From assembly GCF_000247695.1 (NCBI RefSeq), contig NW_004624843.1:4581831-4645830 (forward strand): a stretch of 64,000 bases of DNA, given 5' to 3'. The stretch is from Heterocephalus glaber (taxonomy: Eukaryota > Chordata > Mammalia > Rodentia > Bathyergidae). The notes beneath the pieces are model-generated. The model did no database searches, had not been told where the DNA came from, and worked only from the letters and a program-made list of their open reading frames with translations. The position numbers were made by a program, and so were the translations under genes. Positions 21,701 through 33,032 of this stretch are shown here, piece after piece (within the stretch, counting starts at the first letter, position 1; every line of letters starts with the position of its first letter).

Positions 21701-23914
21701 GGCTTCCCCCCACCTGGTGACCGGGAAACCTTGGGACCCCGTGGAAGGAACTCGCTCTGTGGGCTCCGCCAGGTGCTGGACCTGCAGCCGGCCAGCCTTG
21801 CGGCCACCCCAGGCGTCCCCTGGCAACCTGGCCGGCCCTGCCCCTGGCCTCGGCAGTCTGTGCGGGGCTGCAGGTGCCTTCCCCAGACCTCAGCCCCCTG
21901 CTGTCCCCTCCCTCTGGGCGAGCTGAGGCCCCAGGGTCCTGAAGAGCGGGCTCAGGCCCCAGGCCCTAGGGGTAGCCACTCAGGGAGAGGAACTGGAATT
22001 TCTGCAGCCTGAGTAAGTGTGGTGGGGTAACCCGGGCAGGGGGTGTCCTACAGAGTGGGGGCTCCAAATGTGTTCCCCTCCCAGGGCAGAAGAGCTGGCG
22101 ATCTCACTCCTGCCCCGGGGCTGTTTAGGTGGGGGGAGGGGCCCTGATCCTCCTGAGGGTTTCTGCCCACTTTGCAGGCTCTGGGCAACCCTAAGGGCTC
22201 CCCTTTGCCCCCAGGGCAGATGGACTGGGGTACCCAAGAGAGGGCCCGCTCCCCAGGTGCCCTACAAAGTGACGCCCAGAGGGAGCCTCCTCTGCCCTCC
22301 TCAATCACATCGCTGTACCGCTGCCCACAGCCCTTGGCTTGCACCAGGACATGAAAGCCAGTGGGCAGAGGTCTCCACCAGTGTTCCTTGGGTGCAGTGA
22401 CAGTGTTTCCCCGAGTGCATGCCGCTAGGTGCCTGGCACCCCTATCCCGTGTGTTCTGTCCATTTGGGGAACGAAGCTGTGGCTCGGGGAGGTTAAGTGA
22501 CTTCCATTTAACGTCATTGGGCTCAGAAGTGGCAGCTGAAGCTGGAACCACAGTGGCCTGATTCCCCGCTGCTCCCTGAGTCAGGAGGTCATTGTGGGAG
22601 AGGGGACAGGACCCTGGTCTGACCTCTCAGGGAAGGGGCCCAGGGCCTGCCTGGGGCCCCCGAGCCCGTGGGAGGGCTGCCTGGGGGTGTGCTCACTGTT
22701 TTCTCCTTCTATTCCCCAGGAAGAGAACCCTCTACAAGAGCATTGGCCTCGCCCTGGCTCTCCTCGTGGCCTTGACGGTTTTCCAGCGCAGCCTGACCCC
22801 CAGCCATTTTCTGCAGGAGCCCCTACCAGTCACACCGGAGCCCCTGAAGGCTCAGAAGCCAAGTGGACACCTGGTGAACGTCAACAGCTTCTGGAAGACC
22901 CCTAGTGAGGTGGTGGCCCCCAGCCCAGTGGCTTCCCGGGGGCCGCAGGTCTGGGATGTGACCACTACGAACTGCTCGGCCAACCCTAACCTGACCCATC
23001 ATTCCTGGTTCCAGAGCCTGGAGCCAAACTTCCGGCAGTTCCTGACCTATCGCCACTGCCGGTACTTCCCCATGCTGCTGAACCACCCTGAGAAGTGCGC
23101 GGGCAACGTGTACCTCATGGTGGTGGTCAAGTCAGTCATCACGCAGCATGACCGCCGTGAGGCCATCCGCCAGACCTGGGGCCAAGAGTGGGAGTCGGCG
23201 GGCAGGGGCCGGGGCACCGTGCGCACCCTCTTCCTGCTGGGCACGGCGTCCAAGCAGGAGGAACGGGCCCACTACCAGCAGTTGCTGGCCTACGAGGACC
23301 GCCTGTACGGCGACATCCTGCAGTGGGACTTTCTGGATAGCTTCTTCAACCTGACCCTCAAGGAGATCCACTTCCTCAAGTGGCTGGACATCTACTGCCC
23401 CAACATCCCCTTCATCTTCAAGGGCGATGACGACGTCTTTGTCAACCCCACCAACCTGCTGGAGTTCCTGGCTGACCGGCAACCCCGGGAAAACCTGTTC
23501 GTGGGTGATGTCCTGAAGCACGCGCAGCCCATCCGCAGGAAGGACAACAAATACTACATCCCCCCTGTGCTCTACAACAAGCCCAGCTACCCGCCCTATG
23601 CCGGCGGTGGCGGCTTCCTCATGGCTGGCGGGCTGGCCCGGCGCCTGCACCACGCCTGCGACACCCTGGAGCTCTACCCCATCGACGACGTCTTCCTGGG
23701 CATGTGCCTGGAAGTGCTGGGCGTGCGCCCCACGGGCCACGAGGGCTTCAAGACCTTCGGCATCTCCCGGAACCGCGCCAGCCGCATGAACAAGGAGCCC
23801 TGCTTCTTCCGCTCCATGCTCGTGGTGCACAAGTTGCTGCCCACTGAGCTGCTGGCCATGTGGGGGCTGGTACACAGCAATCTCACCTGCTCCCGCAAGC
23901 TGCAGGTGCTCTGA
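21351..23914 (+). CDS. B3GNT7: B3GNT7, beta-1,3-N-acetylglucosaminyltransferase 7, two coding exons
   Basis: CDS is join(21351..21361, 22720..23914), 401 codons plus stop, equal to the human length I recall. Exon 1 gives ATG TCG CTC TG then a GTGAGT donor; exon 2 follows a pyrimidine-rich tract ending CCCCAG, so the junction makes MSLWKRTLYKS. The protein is a type II Golgi enzyme: short cytosolic tail, signal anchor at about residues 11-25 ([15 protein letters not shown]), a stem, then a GT31 catalytic domain. Visible hallmarks are [20 protein letters not shown], the metal-binding DDD motif at residues 240-242 ([11 protein letters not shown]), [12 protein letters not shown] and EDVFLG-type [15 protein letters not shown]-glycosylation sequons are NCS and three NLT. 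The family adds GlcNAc in beta-1,3 linkage to galactose and is linked to keratan sulfate and poly-N-acetyllactosamine chains. The open frame continues upstream of 22720 into intron, but the splice junction and homology exclude that start. No frameshift or missing key residue is seen. Confidence 0.97.
21362..22719 (+). other. B3GNT7 intron 1
   Basis: A single 1358-bp intron bounded by GTGAGT at 21362 and TTCTATTCCCCAG ending at 22719. It splits the coding sequence after 11 nucleotides, in the Trp4 codon. It contains a MIR-like relic at about 22450-22570 but no rodent SINE, unusual in this SINE-rich window. Confidence 0.9.
22450..22570 (+). mobile_element. MIR-like ancient SINE relic
   Basis: Phrases match the MIR core and 3' part in order: CCATTTGGGGAACGAAGCTG, CTCGGGGAGGTTAAGTGACT and AGAAGTGGCAGCTGAAGCTG. 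It lies within B3GNT7 intron 1. Recognised by pattern only. Confidence 0.5.
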
Positions 23915-24925
23915 TGCCACAGGGCTGCCAGCCGGCGCACTGCGCTGGAGCCGTGGTGCTGGACAGAGCCTCTGGTCCCTGCGGGAGGTGGAGGGTTTGG
24001 GCCTTCTGTGCCGCTGGATGTGGTGGGCTGCAGGAAGCCTCCCCAGGCGGTGAGGCTTGGGAATGGGGTGCTGCCCAGGCTGGGGGGCATCTGAGAAGCA
24101 GCGGGGACCCTCCAAGCCCAGGACTGGGAGGCCCTGGTGGCCTCTGCCGGAAACCTGTGCTCAGGGACCTGGGCTGGATCTGGCCTGGGGGCTCTGTGGC
24201 TGCCTCTCGTCCTCACAGGGGTGTCTCCTGTGAAATGGCTCAGTGTCCCCAGAGCCAGACAGCCCCCCAGCCAAAGAGGCTCAGCCCTGTGCTGGCTCAC
24301 AGGTGCCCCTGGTCTGCGCCGCTGGGCCTTGCGGCTGGCGAGGCCCTCCCACAGACGCGGTACAGCCCCAGGCCCGCTGGGTCAGCCCTAGCCTCTGCTC
24401 TGGAGGCCTCGCTCCTGGCTGTGACCTCTACATCTGGAAGTGTGACCGCCACTCACTACCTCACCTGAGCTCCCACCGTACTCTGACACAGGGCAGAAGA
24501 GCAGTGCTCCTGGCCCCGAGTCCCAGTGCTGCTGTGTGGCTCCAGCCCCACCAAGGCCGGTGCCCTGGCCCAAAACTGGCCGGTTTGGTCCTGGAAGTGG
24601 ACTTTAATCTTACTGTGAAGTTTTATTTATGAAGAATTCAGAGGGAGCAGACTCTGGGCCTGAAGTGGGGTGGTCCTCCCTCTCCCTCACCTCCCTTAGC
24701 CCCAGCAAGCACCCCCACCCTGCACACCCCCTGCAGCCCCTCCCCACGTGCACCCCAACTTCCCCGGGGCCTGAGCAGCCCAACATTTGCCCCTGTGAAT
24801 GAAGGGACAGGGGCCCGCGGTGGTGGGTGCACAGGGATGCCACCCCCGACCTCAGGGTGGAGTCCGCCAGGAAAGGTGGAGGGATGGTCTCTATTTTCTC
24901 AATAAAACAGGACTGGGTTTTTTCT
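23915..24925 (+). other. B3GNT7 3'UTR
   Basis: Non-coding continuation of exon 2 from the TGA at 23912-23914 to an estimated cleavage site some 15-20 bases after AATAAA (24901-24906). It is GC-rich and free of SINEs. The ORFs inside have no coding character beyond base composition. Confidence 0.75.
24901..24906 (+). terminator. B3GNT7 poly(A) signal AATAAA
   Basis: Canonical AATAAA, followed by a GT-rich stretch (TGGGTTTTTTCTGGTGTG) typical of the downstream cleavage element. It is about 1 kb beyond the stop codon and is the only canonical signal in that stretch. Confidence 0.85.
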
Positions 24926-26447
24926 GGTGTGAAGCTTCCTCTTGCCACTCCATCTGGCCTGCCTGGGACCAAGGTTGCTGGAGGTCTCTGAGATGCTGCT
25001 TCCTTGTCAGTCCTGTCTCTTGAGGGCAAGAGCCCCCCACCCTGCCGAAGGACCTTGGGGGTGGCGGAGAACTGGGATTAGGATGGAGTTGTGGGGAGCA
25101 GGCGTGGGCCGAGGCCAAGGCCAGCATTCCAGAAGCTGGAGTCAGTGGCAATTGCTGAGGCTGGTGCCCCCCACGGTGGGAAGCACTGCCACAGCCCAGT
25201 GGGGTCCCAGCCTGGGAGTTGGGGTGACTGCCCTGTGCGGTGCCCTTGGCCTGAGCTGGTTGTTTGCTGGGTGGGGAGGGAAGCTGCCCCCAGCAAAGGA
25301 TCCAGGAGCAGTCACAGTGAGCAAGCCAGCAGCTGCCCAGGTCCAAGCCCCAAGGAAGGAAAGGGGACAGGACTGCTGCTACCTCTCCCTTCCTCCCGAA
25401 CGGCCCGCAGGGTCAGCTGGCTGCCGCCTTTGTGGAGCTCACTGCAGAGTCCTGTGCAGAAGTTGTTAGGGATTGGAAGGCTGCGGCCCATCACACTATC
25501 ACATCATGCCACTGCAGGCTGCCTGGTCTGGGCAGGGGGAGCAGCTCAGGAACAGTGGGGAGGTGGATGGGGCACTGCCCGCAGGCCTTGGGGACTTGTG
25601 GCAGCTGCACCTAAAACCAGGTGGGATCAAGGGGGAGCAGGGGCCTTAAGCTGGGAGGCCGGCAGGCCTGGTTCTGGGCCTTACAGGCCCAGGAAGGTGT
25701 CTCGGCCCTAAGGGCACAGGGCCAGCAGCAGAGCTGGGCTCGGGGTGGCACTGAAGCCCTGCACCCGTCCCCTCAGTGGGAGCAGCCTGTGCCCACCATG
25801 GGCCCTGTGACTCCAGGCCACCTCACCCCTTCCCCAGCCTCTGCCGCCAACTTGGGCCCCTCCTGCTGGGAGAGGGGGGAGGCCGCCATTAGCATAGCGG
25901 AAGGCAGGGCCAGGAATGTCACAGTGGGCGACAGGCTCCAGCCCAGCTGCACCTGTGTCTGAGGAGCGTATGTGCGCCTGTGCGCCTGTGGCAGAGTGCC
26001 ACATACACAGGGATAGAGCCAAAAGCCTCTGTAGAGACACAGTAGCTGCCTGGGCGGCAGCGGCAGGGCAGGAATAGTTAGGGTGCTTCCTGCAGGCCCT
26101 GGGGAGCCGCCACAGCTGCCCAGCAGGTCAGACAGGAACCTCGAAAATATGTCCTCGCCCCCAGCACAGGGAGGCAGCCAGTTCCAGGCCCCAAGGCCTC
26201 CCCCACTGTCCCTGGCTCCTCTGTCCCCTTATCGAGAGATGGCGCCACTAAGAAGGGGCTTGGACCTGGGAGAACTGCCACAGGCCTGTCCCTTTGCCCC
26301 TCAGAGTGCTGAGCCCTTGGGGTCCTGGAGGGCTCCAGCCACTCCACTCCGCTGGCCCTGGCATTTCCTCTCCCTCAGAGTGTGACTCTAGAAATGTGTC
26401 TCCCAGCCTCTGCAATCCTGGCTGCCTCTAAAGACAGGCCTGGCCTT
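24926..26447. other. Unique intergenic sequence downstream of B3GNT7
   Basis: Repeat-poor and GC-rich. No splice-bounded exon recognised. Confidence 0.5.
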
Positions 26448-26604
26448 TTTTGGGGGGGCGGGGGGGGAACAAGGTCTCGCTTTGTGTTCAGGGTGGACCT
26501 GAACTCACTTTGTAGTCCAGGCTGGCCTCGAGCTCATGGCGATCCTCCTGCCTCTGCCTCCCAAGTGCTGGGATTACAGAGGTGCTCCACCACACCGGCT
26601 GGGC
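26448..26604 (-). mobile_element. B1-type SINE with internal duplication
   Basis: GGTCTCGCTTTGTGTTCAGG ... CCAAGTGCTGGGATTACAGA; a G run replaces part of the tail. Confidence 0.88.
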
Positions 26605-28489
26605 CTTTTGAAGCTCACTGGTGATCATTTTGAGAAACAGAGATAAAGGTCTTTCTGGACGATGCTGGTATTTACAGTCTCACTTCCTGGTAGAGGGGCT
26701 GACCCATACGAAAGGTCACAGCTGAGACTCAACAAAAGGCGGCTTAACAAGGGAAAAACACACAGATTTCCTTAATCACCGTTTTATGCGACATGGGAGC
26801 CTTTAGAAATGAAGACCCAGGGATCCAGAAAAGGCCTAATGGTCTGACCTAGCGATAACATGGGAGAGGGAGCCCAGTCTGCTTGGATTCCTCCCTCCAC
26901 GCACAGATGGGCCCTGGAATGAGGGTCTTCCAGGAAGAGGGGTTTGACCTGTCCAGGTTTTGTGGTTCACTTGGGGGAGGGAAGAATTCTAGTGTTTTTT
27001 GCTCCTCAGCTCCAGGGCAGCAGGAGGGGTGGCAGGGTCAGGTGGAGAGGTTGCTTTCCAGCCTCCTTTAGTTCAAAGCCTCTCCCTGACAAAGCACTGC
27101 ACTTCAGGGTATCATCTTGTGGGCCCTAACGCTAGTAATAATGACAACAGTTGCCACTGTATGGAACACATTTTATATGCCTTGCCCTGTGGTATTTACC
27201 GTGTATAATCAACATGACTTCATCTTGGGGCACAAATACGGTTACATTTGGACAAAAAATCCCATCATGGGTGGGAGCCGTCCCCTCCCAAATTAGCCAA
27301 GAACTTAGTGCGCTCCACCAGCATGCAGGTTTTCCCCCTCCCTCCACACCACGGCGCTGTTGAACACGGGGCCTGCACAGCCGGGTGGCTTCTCAGGCCT
27401 GTGTCCCGCTCCCCAGACACCCTCACCAGCTCAGCCATCCTAACTCCTAGCACCAGGATGCTGAGCGTGACTGTGGCTCCCCACCAAAGGGCACAAACAC
27501 TCAGGCTTTGGCATCCTGAAGCAATTTCCCAGGCCTTTGGTGGCAATGGATTTGAGTCAGTCCCCAGCCCGATTTGGGACAGCAGGTGGGTGGTGGTCGC
27601 AAGACTTTTCCACCCCCAAGACCCTGGGCTGCATTTGCGAAAGGCTCCTCGGCTTCCCCCCACCAGCTCTCCATTCCAAGAGGCCGTGGGAAAGGGCAGC
27701 CTTTATCAGGCCCCAAAATGTCCCGTTCTGCTCTCCCCAGGGCTGGGGTGCAGAGGCGGCCACATTTACATAACTGAAGGAGTCCGCAGGGGATTCCTGC
27801 CTGTAACAAAGAAGACCTGTTCTGGGGCCAGCATTGGGCACCCCAGCTGGGGAGCAGCGGAGGCTTCCACCGGAACCCCGCTCCCAGTCTGACACCCCAC
27901 CGTCTCCCCAGAACTGCTATCTCCTTCCTCCTTCCTTACAAATAACTTGGTCGTAAATGTGCTGTATTCGTGCCAAAGCCCACAGAGTAGAAAAATGTTA
28001 TGTCCAATGAATGATTTGGAAATTTAGTATTTTGGGGTTTGGGGGATTTCGATAGTATTGCCACTGTGTGAAAAACTTCTTTTCCAGATTATTCTTTGAA
28101 ACGCCCCGAAGGAGGAAACCTTTTGCGTTCCTGGGGGCCGCCGAGTCGGGCTGACCAGGTCCCACCGCTGGTTAAGCACCCGGGACTGATCGGCCTCGGC
28201 CGCTCGCCCCTGTCCCTCCCTCGGTTAGCAATTCGGTTTCTCCCCTCTGAAAACCTGTGCGTCCACTCGGGCTTTGAGTGGGTCCAGCACCGTCCTCGAG
28301 CCGGGTGGGTATGAGGACCAGAAATCTCGAAGGCGTGCCTGCTTCTGGATCTGCCCCAGACCTAAATTCACCTTTTCCTGAAAACGAGCTCTTAGCGAGT
28401 GCTCTTACACTACGGCGAACGGACACACAGACACATGGACATCATGGGGTGGAATGCTACTTTTGCATATTCTTCAAATATGAAACTCG
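26605..28489. other. Unique intergenic sequence
   Basis: No rodent SINE in 1.9 kb. 27130-27230 has an AT-rich ancient-repeat look, but no family could be named. Confidence 0.45.
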
Positions 28490-28890
28490 CTCATCTAAGG
28501 CTTTCAGAGTGGGCCGAGGCGTGCGGCGCAGCCCTTCACTTCGCGCAGGGGACCCGTCCCGCCCCATCTCGCGCCTGGCGTTTCTGGGCAGCCGGGCCCC
28601 ACCGGAACGCCCGGAATGCAGCCCGTCCCGGGCCCAGGCGGCCCCCAGCGGCCCGCAGCCCCGGGCAGAAGGAAGCCCCACGGGGCGCTCAGTCCAGGCC
28701 GCCTGTGCCGGGCCGACGTGGTCGGGGAGCCCGCGAGTGTGGTGGCGGGGGGACGGACGGGTATCCGCTGCATCCAACCCCGGCCCGGCGCGCGCAGCTG
28801 AGGCGAGGGCGGTGTGGGGGCCGGGGGCGTGGCCACAAGCGGGGGCGGTGCCCACGTTGGTGGGCGGGACCGAGCGTGGTCCCCTGCAGT
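28490..28890. promoter_or_regulatory. Orphan CpG island between B3GNT7 and NCL
   Basis: CpG-dense 400-bp block with no repeats, including GC-box-like GGGGGCGTGGCC and GGGGGCGGTGCCC near 28820-28850. No recognised exon lies nearby. Could be the promoter of an unannotated transcript, an enhancer, or an eroded promoter. Confidence 0.55.
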
Positions 28891-29472
28891 TCCAGAACAG
28901 GTCCGGGAGCGCCCCCAGCTGACTGCCTGGCCCACAGGGCCCCTGAGCTGCTCTGCTGGGGTAGAATTTGGACCTGGTTGTTCCTGGTACCTCGAGCCAT
29001 CCGTTAGGTAAACGCCTCGTGGGCTTCAACCCCAAGGCCACTGGGGTGGGTTCCCGGGGGTCCCGCTCTTCTCTCCGGGCGCAGCTGTGAGGGAAACTCC
29101 AGCGTGATCGGAATCTCTGAGCTGATCTGAAGCTGAGGATCAAGTGCTCCGAGATCAGGACAGCCACGGTTGCCCAGGGTGACTTCCAGGCCCTCGGCCA
29201 CCCGAGGGGCGCCTTGCAAAGGAGGAGGAAGGCGTGGTTTTACAAGGAGAGGAACCAAGACATCCTCTGTGACCGGGAAGCCCGTGGAGCTTGGGCTACT
29301 GGGAAGCAGTTTGCTGTTGGGGTTTGGTGTCGTCCATCTCAAAAGCAGATGACAGTGGTTTGTGTGTTTGTTTATGCGGTGCTGGGGATTAAACGAGCCG
29401 CCAGCAAGGAAAATCAAACTTCAGCCCTAGAACCCCTAGGAGCAAAATTCTGCCAATAGCAGAAACGAACTT
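28891..29472. other. Unique sequence beside the orphan CpG island
   Basis: Nothing recognised apart from a short ID-like remnant near 29372-29392 (GGTGCTGGGGATTAAAC). Confidence 0.45.
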
Positions 29473-29552
29473 GGGCCCAGGGATTTAGCTCAGTGATGAT
29501 GCCGCCTGCCTCACAAGTGAAAGGTCTTGAGTTCCATCCCCAGTACCAAACC
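29473..29552 (+). mobile_element. ID-type SINE with AACC-rich tail
   Basis: CAGGGATTTAGCTCAGTGAT to CCATCCCCAGTACC, then ACCAAACCAACC-type repeats. Confidence 0.92.
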
Positions 29553-29747
29553 AAACCAACCAACCAGCCAACCAAACAAAAAACAGCAGAAGCAAGCTTA
29601 GAAGTGGACCCCAGGTCCCCGAGGAAAACACAGCTGCTCAGCCCCTCGAAGGAGCTTGGGCAGAGGACCCAGCGGTTGCACGAGTCTCCTGACTGCACAG
29701 CTTGGCATAACCAGTGAAACTTCGAGGGGGAAAAAAACCCCCAAGAA

Positions 29748-30000
29748 ACCAATCCCAGCACTCTGGGAGGCTGAGACAGGAGGATTTCAGGTCAAGCCTA
29801 GCCTGGGCAACTTAGCCAGACCCTGTCTCAAAATACAACATAAAAAGGGCTGGAGGGTCGAGGATTTAGCTCAGTGGTTCCGGCGCCTGCCTCACAAGCG
29901 CAAGGTCCCGAGTTCGATCCCCAGTACCAAAAAAAAAAAAAAAGGCCTGGAGATGTAGCTCAGTGTAGAAGCCCTGGGTTCAATCCCCAGGATGACAAAA
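29748..30000 (+). mobile_element. Composite B1-ID SINE, split by a younger ID
   Basis: Left part from CCAATCCCAGCACTCTGG; right part GCCTGGAGATGTAGCTCAGT to CAATCCCCAGGATG. Confidence 0.85.
29853..29943 (+). mobile_element. ID-type SINE nested in a composite
   Basis: GGATTTAGCTCAGTGGTTCC, intact B box GTTCGATCC and a 15-base A tail; very close to the family consensus. Confidence 0.93.
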
Positions 30001-30137
30001 AAATTTTAATAAATTAAATAAATAAAATAGATATTCAAGATAGAAATGCTAATTTCAGTAGTTCATCATCACATATGTATGTGTGGAATTCTCATACTGT
30101 GCCTCCTAAATGTATAAAATTATGTATCTTTTGTTTT

Positions 30138-30315
30138 GCAGCAGTGTGGACTGAACCCAGGGCTTTCACACTAAATTACATCCCTGGCCCTTTTTATTTT
30201 TTATTTTGAGATGGGGTCTTGCTGAAGCACCAAGATGCCTGGGCTGGGTACAAAGAAGATCCTCCTGGCTCAGTCTCCCAGAGTGCTAGGATCACAATGC
30301 ACCACCACGCTCATT
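30138..30315 (-). mobile_element. Composite B1-ID SINE
   Basis: TTACATCCCTGGCCC, ATTTTTTATTTTGAGATGGG linker, B1-like end CCCAGAGTGCTAGGATCACA. Confidence 0.8.
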
Positions 30316-30444
30316 TTGTGTCATTTTATCCGCTCATTTTACATGTCATTTTATCCAAGTTTTTTTTAAATGTGTTTTTTTGTGTTGGTTTCTTTTGGGG
30401 TTTTTTGTTTTGGGAGGAAGTTGGGTTTTATTTGGTTTGGGGTT

Positions 30445-30570
30445 TGTTTTTGCTTTGAGACAGGGTCTTGCTATTTAGTCCAGCCTGGTCTTGAACTTGC
30501 TATGTAACCCATGGCCTCTAACTTGACAATTCTCCTGCCTTGGCCTCCTATGTTCTGGAATTACAAGTAT
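30445..30570 (-). mobile_element. B1-type SINE
   Basis: TTGAGACAGGGTCTTGCTAT, a duplicated GTCTTGAACTTGCTATG segment, eroded far end. Confidence 0.83.
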
Positions 30571-30679
30571 TTAACAATTTTTGATGTTATTGTAAAAGGT
30601 TGTTGGTTTTCTTGGTATAGATTTTATATGTTCAACTTCTGCTAATATGTAGAAATAGAACCATAAAAATTACTAAAAT

Positions 30680-30770
30680 CGGGGCCAGGGATTTAGCTCA
30701 GTGGTTTCGCCGCCTGCTGCAGAAGTGCAAGGACCCGAGTTTGATCCCCGGTACAAAAAGAAAAAAAAAA
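30680..30770 (+). mobile_element. ID-type SINE with target-site duplication
   Basis: AAAAATTACTAAAAT before 30680 is repeated after the A tail. Confidence 0.94.
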
Positions 30771-30782
30771 ATTACTAAAATG

Positions 30783-30902
30783 GACCAAGTCCGGTGGCAC
30801 ATACCTGTAACCCCAGCACTCGGGAGGCTGAGGCAAGAGGATCCCTGGCTACATAGTGAGTTCAAGGTCAGCCTGAACTACATAGGGAGAACTTAACAAA
30901 AC
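30783..30902 (+). mobile_element. B1-type SINE, partly deleted
   Basis: CCAAGTCCGGTGGCACATAC start; CCTGGCTACATAGTGAGTTC follows with part of the core missing. Confidence 0.85.
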
Positions 30903-30976
30903 AAAATATTAAAAAATAACCTGAATGAAAAATAACAACAAAAATCTTTGGCACATATGTTTAAGAAATGCGAAAC

Positions 30977-31062
30977 TTTTTTTTCTTGGCACCGGGGATG
31001 GAAGTCAAGAGCTCGCACTTGCCAGGCAGCTGCTGTGCTGCTGAGCTAAATCCCCAGCCCCC
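30977..31062 (-). mobile_element. ID-type SINE
   Basis: TTGGCACCGGGGATGGAAGT ... TGAGCTAAATCCCCAGCC; B box damaged. Confidence 0.85.
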
Positions 31063-31225
31063 TTTTTCTTACTGATATTAAACATTTGGGTTTTTTTTTT
31101 ATATTAAACATGTGAATAGCACTTGTTTCAAGATGGAAATTCAAATATTAATATTTAGCTTTTAACACACTCCTATTCAAAATTATTTTTAAAGTACATG
31201 CTTGACAGAGCTTTTTAAAAGCTAT

Positions 31226-31425
31226 CTAAACGGCATGGCAGTGTACACCTGGAATCCAGCTACTAGGGAGGCTGAGTCAGAAGGATTCCAAATTTGAGGC
31301 CAGCTTGTGAGACTCTCCCTCAAAATAAATCAAATCAGGCTGGGGATGATGCACAGTGGTAGACCATGCCCAACATGAGCAAAGCTGAGCATTCAATTCC
31401 TGGTACTACAATGATAAATAAGTAA
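31226..31425 (+). mobile_element. Composite B1-ID SINE, old
   Basis: GGAGGCTGAGTCAGAAGGAT, linker CAAAATAAATCAAATC, GGCTGGGGATGATGCACAGT, CAATTCCTGGTAC. Confidence 0.82.
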
Positions 31426-31509
31426 ATGGCATCTGAAAGAATAAACAAGGCTAATTAAGAACATTTGAAAAGAAACGAAACTAGCCTTACCAGATTAAAA
31501 ATCCACTAC

Positions 31510-31594
31510 AGGGCCAGGGATTTAGTTCATTGGCACTGAGCCTGGCTTGAAAGCACAAGGTCCTGAGTTCAATCCCTGGTACCAGAAAAAAAAA
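31510..31594 (+). mobile_element. ID-type SINE with target-site duplication
   Basis: AAATCCACTACA flanks both sides; A box carries TTAGTTCATTGG. Confidence 0.93.
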
Positions 31595-31599
31595 ATCCA

Positions 31600-31967
31600 C
31601 TACAAATGAACTGCAATAATAGTTACATTAATGTACATTAACAGTCTGGTGCGACAGCGCAGATGAATGGTAACAGCTCAAAGTCCACCCTGGGATCACA
31701 GAACCACCATAAACAAGGAAGCAGGAATTGCAAATTAGTGACTAAGTTCCTTCAATAAAGTTCTAAGACTCATGATTATTTGCAAAATAGTGAAACAGCA
31801 TATAACACAATAAAAGCCAGGGAAATTGAAGGCAAAACATAACGAATTCATGAAAACAGGAAGCATAGATAAGTATGTCAGTGTCCTCCACATAAAGCAA
31901 TGGAGAATGTCACAGAGAAAGACACCAGGCAGGTGAAACTATGTTCATATCTCAACCTTGTGAGCTG
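31600..31967. other. AT-rich unique sequence
   Basis: No gene or repeat recognised. Confidence 0.45.
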
Positions 31968-32083
31968 TTTTCTTGTTTTTTGAGACAGGGTCTCACTATG
32001 TAGAACACACTGGCCTCAAGGCGTTCCTCCTGCCTCAGCCTCCTGAGTGCTGGGATCACAGGTGTGCTCCACCACGGCTGGCC
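31968..32083 (-). mobile_element. B1-type SINE
   Basis: TTGAGACAGGGTCTCACTAT ... CCTGAGTGCTGGGATCACAG. Confidence 0.9.
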
Positions 32084-32204
32084 TTTTTGAGCTTTAAAAG
32101 CCCATGGACACTGGGTTGAAGAGGTGATGTAGAGTTGGCAGTACCCGAGGAGAGGACAGAAAACCAGAGATGAGGAGGCCCCCAAATCAGTGACGCCAGG
32201 GTAG

Positions 32205-32292
32205 GGCCGGGGATTTAGCTCAGTGGTTCCGCCACCTGCCTTGAAAGTAAAGACCTGAGTTTGATCCCCGGTACCAAAAAAAAAAAAAAAAG
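32205..32292 (+). mobile_element. ID-type SINE
   Basis: GGGCCGGGGATTTAGCTCAG to GATCCCCGGTACC with a 17-base A tail. Confidence 0.93.
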
Positions 32293-32523
32293 ATTGATGC
32301 TGGGGTCAGTGACCCAGAGTCTCTCTTCCAGCCAAGATGGGGAGCTCTGAGCTCCGAAGCCGTGGGTCCTTGGCCAAGGTGAGCAAAGCCATGAAGAGGA
32401 AATCAGGTGCTCAGACATTAAAGGAGGAAAGAGAACCCAGGAGTTCAAAGTGTTGAGGGATGCACAAAATTTAGGGTAAAAACATGTCAATGTGAAATAA
32501 TAAAGCAATTATTAATTACTGGA

Positions 32524-32630
32524 TAAACCAGGCATGGTGGTGCACACCTTTAATCTCAGTACTCAGGAGGACCCCTGTGAGTCTGAGGGCAGCCTGGGCT
32601 ACAGAGCAAGACCCTGCATCAAGAAAAAAG
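32524..32630 (+). mobile_element. B1-type SINE, core deletion
   Basis: AACCAGGCATGGTGGTGCAC start; GGAGGACCCCTGTGAGTC shows loss of the usual GCTGAGGCAGGAG. Confidence 0.83.
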
Positions 32631-33032
32631 ACCACCCAACTGACCCACCGACCCAGAGAGAGAGGGAGAGAGGAGGGAAGGGGTAATCCATACATATGCA
32701 AGCATATATGGAATTACAGTCCTCCGAATTTTCGGGTTTTTTGGTAGGACACAAGCTTCCACGAGGCCCTGGGTTCAATTCCCAGTACTGCCAAAAGAAA
32801 CCACCAGCCTGACTCCAAATAGTTACCTTCTAAGGAACCGAGGGTTAAGACTTCAACAGGTCAACTATGTGAGACATGACAACCCAAGGAGATCGCTACA
32901 GCCAACAGGCTGTCCCTAGAAATTGTCCCAACCTCATCCCACAGCAACACCCAAGGGTGCCCCATCTCCACACTGGCTGCCAGTGTCAGCAGACATGGTG
33001 ACCCCACCACCCTAGTAGGTGCCCAGGGCTGG

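Noticed and set aside
20536..21826. Long open frames on both strands (394 codons +, 362 codons -) over B3GNT7 exon 1
   Set aside because: They lie in a CpG island with few stop codons, are Pro/Arg/Gly-rich, overlap each other and conflict with the clear MSLW start and splice site.
22592..22719. Upstream extension of the B3GNT7 exon 2 frame to an ATG at 22592
   Set aside because: It runs through intron sequence and its polypyrimidine tract; the spliced form gives the known N-terminus and length.
23132..24115. 327-codon minus-strand frame opposite B3GNT7 exon 2
   Set aside because: It is the antisense shadow of a GC-rich conserved coding exon.
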